Shown here one piece after another: positions 63,947 through 64,000 of a stretch of DNA of 64,000 nt. The stretch is from NCBI GenBank assembly GCA_012518615.1, contig JAAYRU010000002.1, positions 1 to 64,000 of the forward strand, given 5' to 3'. Origin of the DNA: Christensenellaceae bacterium (GTDB taxonomy: Bacteria; Bacillota; Clostridia; Christensenellales; Aristaeellaceae). The notes below the pieces were generated by a model. The model did no database searches, was not told where the DNA came from, and saw nothing but the letters and a program-made list of their open reading frames with translations. Position 1 is the first letter of the stretch. Each line of letters begins with the position of its first letter. A program made the position numbers and the translations under genes.

Positions 63947-64000
63947 GCTATTACCTCCACTAAAACGCCTTTACTATCTTCTCTATTAAGCGCAATTACA
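63943..64000 (-). CDS. feoA: FeoA C-terminal end, cut by window edge
   Basis: The last 18 codons of a gene read VIALNREDSKGVLVEVIA and end at a TGA that overlaps the feoB ATG. The L-N-R-x-x-x-x-G-V-L-V-E-V pattern matches the C-terminus of FeoA, the small SH3-like partner of FeoB. Only this fragment is visible, so the assignment rests on position and this short match. Confidence 0.65.
   Translation of the reverse strand, partial: VIALNREDSKGVLVEVIA

Noticed and set aside
1..64000. CRISPR arrays, tRNA and rRNA genes
   Set aside because: I read the gaps between genes for regular repeats, cloverleaf patterns and rRNA segments and saw none.

Overview
The window reads as a piece of chromosome from an anaerobic member of the Bacillota, most likely a gut-type Clostridia. 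The signs are strong AGGAGG-type ribosome sites, sigma-A-like promoters, pyruvate formate-lyase, FeoAB iron uptake, several carbohydrate ABC transporters and GGDEF proteins. The genus cannot be fixed from sequence alone. The four ABC binding proteins that can be seen, and the secreted reductase, all carry plain signal peptidase I signals ending in A-x-A/E or V-x-A/E with no lipobox cysteine. That is unusual for a monoderm.

Layout. 1-1033: 3' part of an IS1182-like transposase. 1111-1872: SIS-domain protein. 1955-8359 (minus): amino-sugar operon, ordered binding protein, two permeases, NagB, NagA, ceramidase-like hydrolase. 8483-16534 (minus): second sugar block with NagB paralogue, LarA-like racemase, binding protein, two permeases, second LarA-like racemase and an AGE-family epimerase. 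16960-20484 (plus): a third, LplABC-type sugar transporter, divergent from the second block. 20602-24352 (minus): BRO-N protein and two tandem membrane GGDEF proteins. 24573-26441 (plus): secreted flavinylated FAD reductase. 26706-30539 (plus): pflB and a pyruvate formate-lyase activase fused in frame to a CRP/FNR-type regulator. 30737-33247 (minus): three hypothetical proteins. 33500-34711 (plus): AAA/DUF4143 ATPase behind a repeat-rich promoter.

34908-43511 (minus): a nine-gene operon encoding a complete Liv-type ABC transporter, a Tm-1-like (UPF0261) protein, two TIM-barrel 'phosphoenolpyruvate hydrolase-like' paralogues and an AEC carrier, with a divergent GntR/FCD regulator (43904-44587). 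44718-46304: CPA-type cation/proton antiporter. 46696-49146: copper P-type ATPase. 49318-64000 (minus): an unbroken run of at least 15 genes: feoA (partial), feoB, a Cys-rich FeoC-like protein, a YbtPQ/IrtAB-like ABC pair, four SAM methyltransferases, an ATC-hydrolase-like protein, two alpha/beta hydrolases, a type-B carboxylesterase, a DUF6796-like membrane protein and a metallo-beta-lactamase-fold hydrolase.

How it fits together. The first third imports and breaks down amino sugars or related sugar acids. The centre is an anaerobic pyruvate/electron-disposal block. There the fused regulator has the R-E-x-x-x-R recognition helix of CRP, and a perfect TGTGA-N6-TCACA site sits at about -41.5 from the inferred pflB start, so feedback control by the activase-regulator protein is plausible. 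The Liv/Tm-1/PEP-hydrolase-like operon and the Feo/ABC/methyltransferase operon are the best candidates for undescribed pathways. No tRNA, rRNA or CRISPR array was seen.
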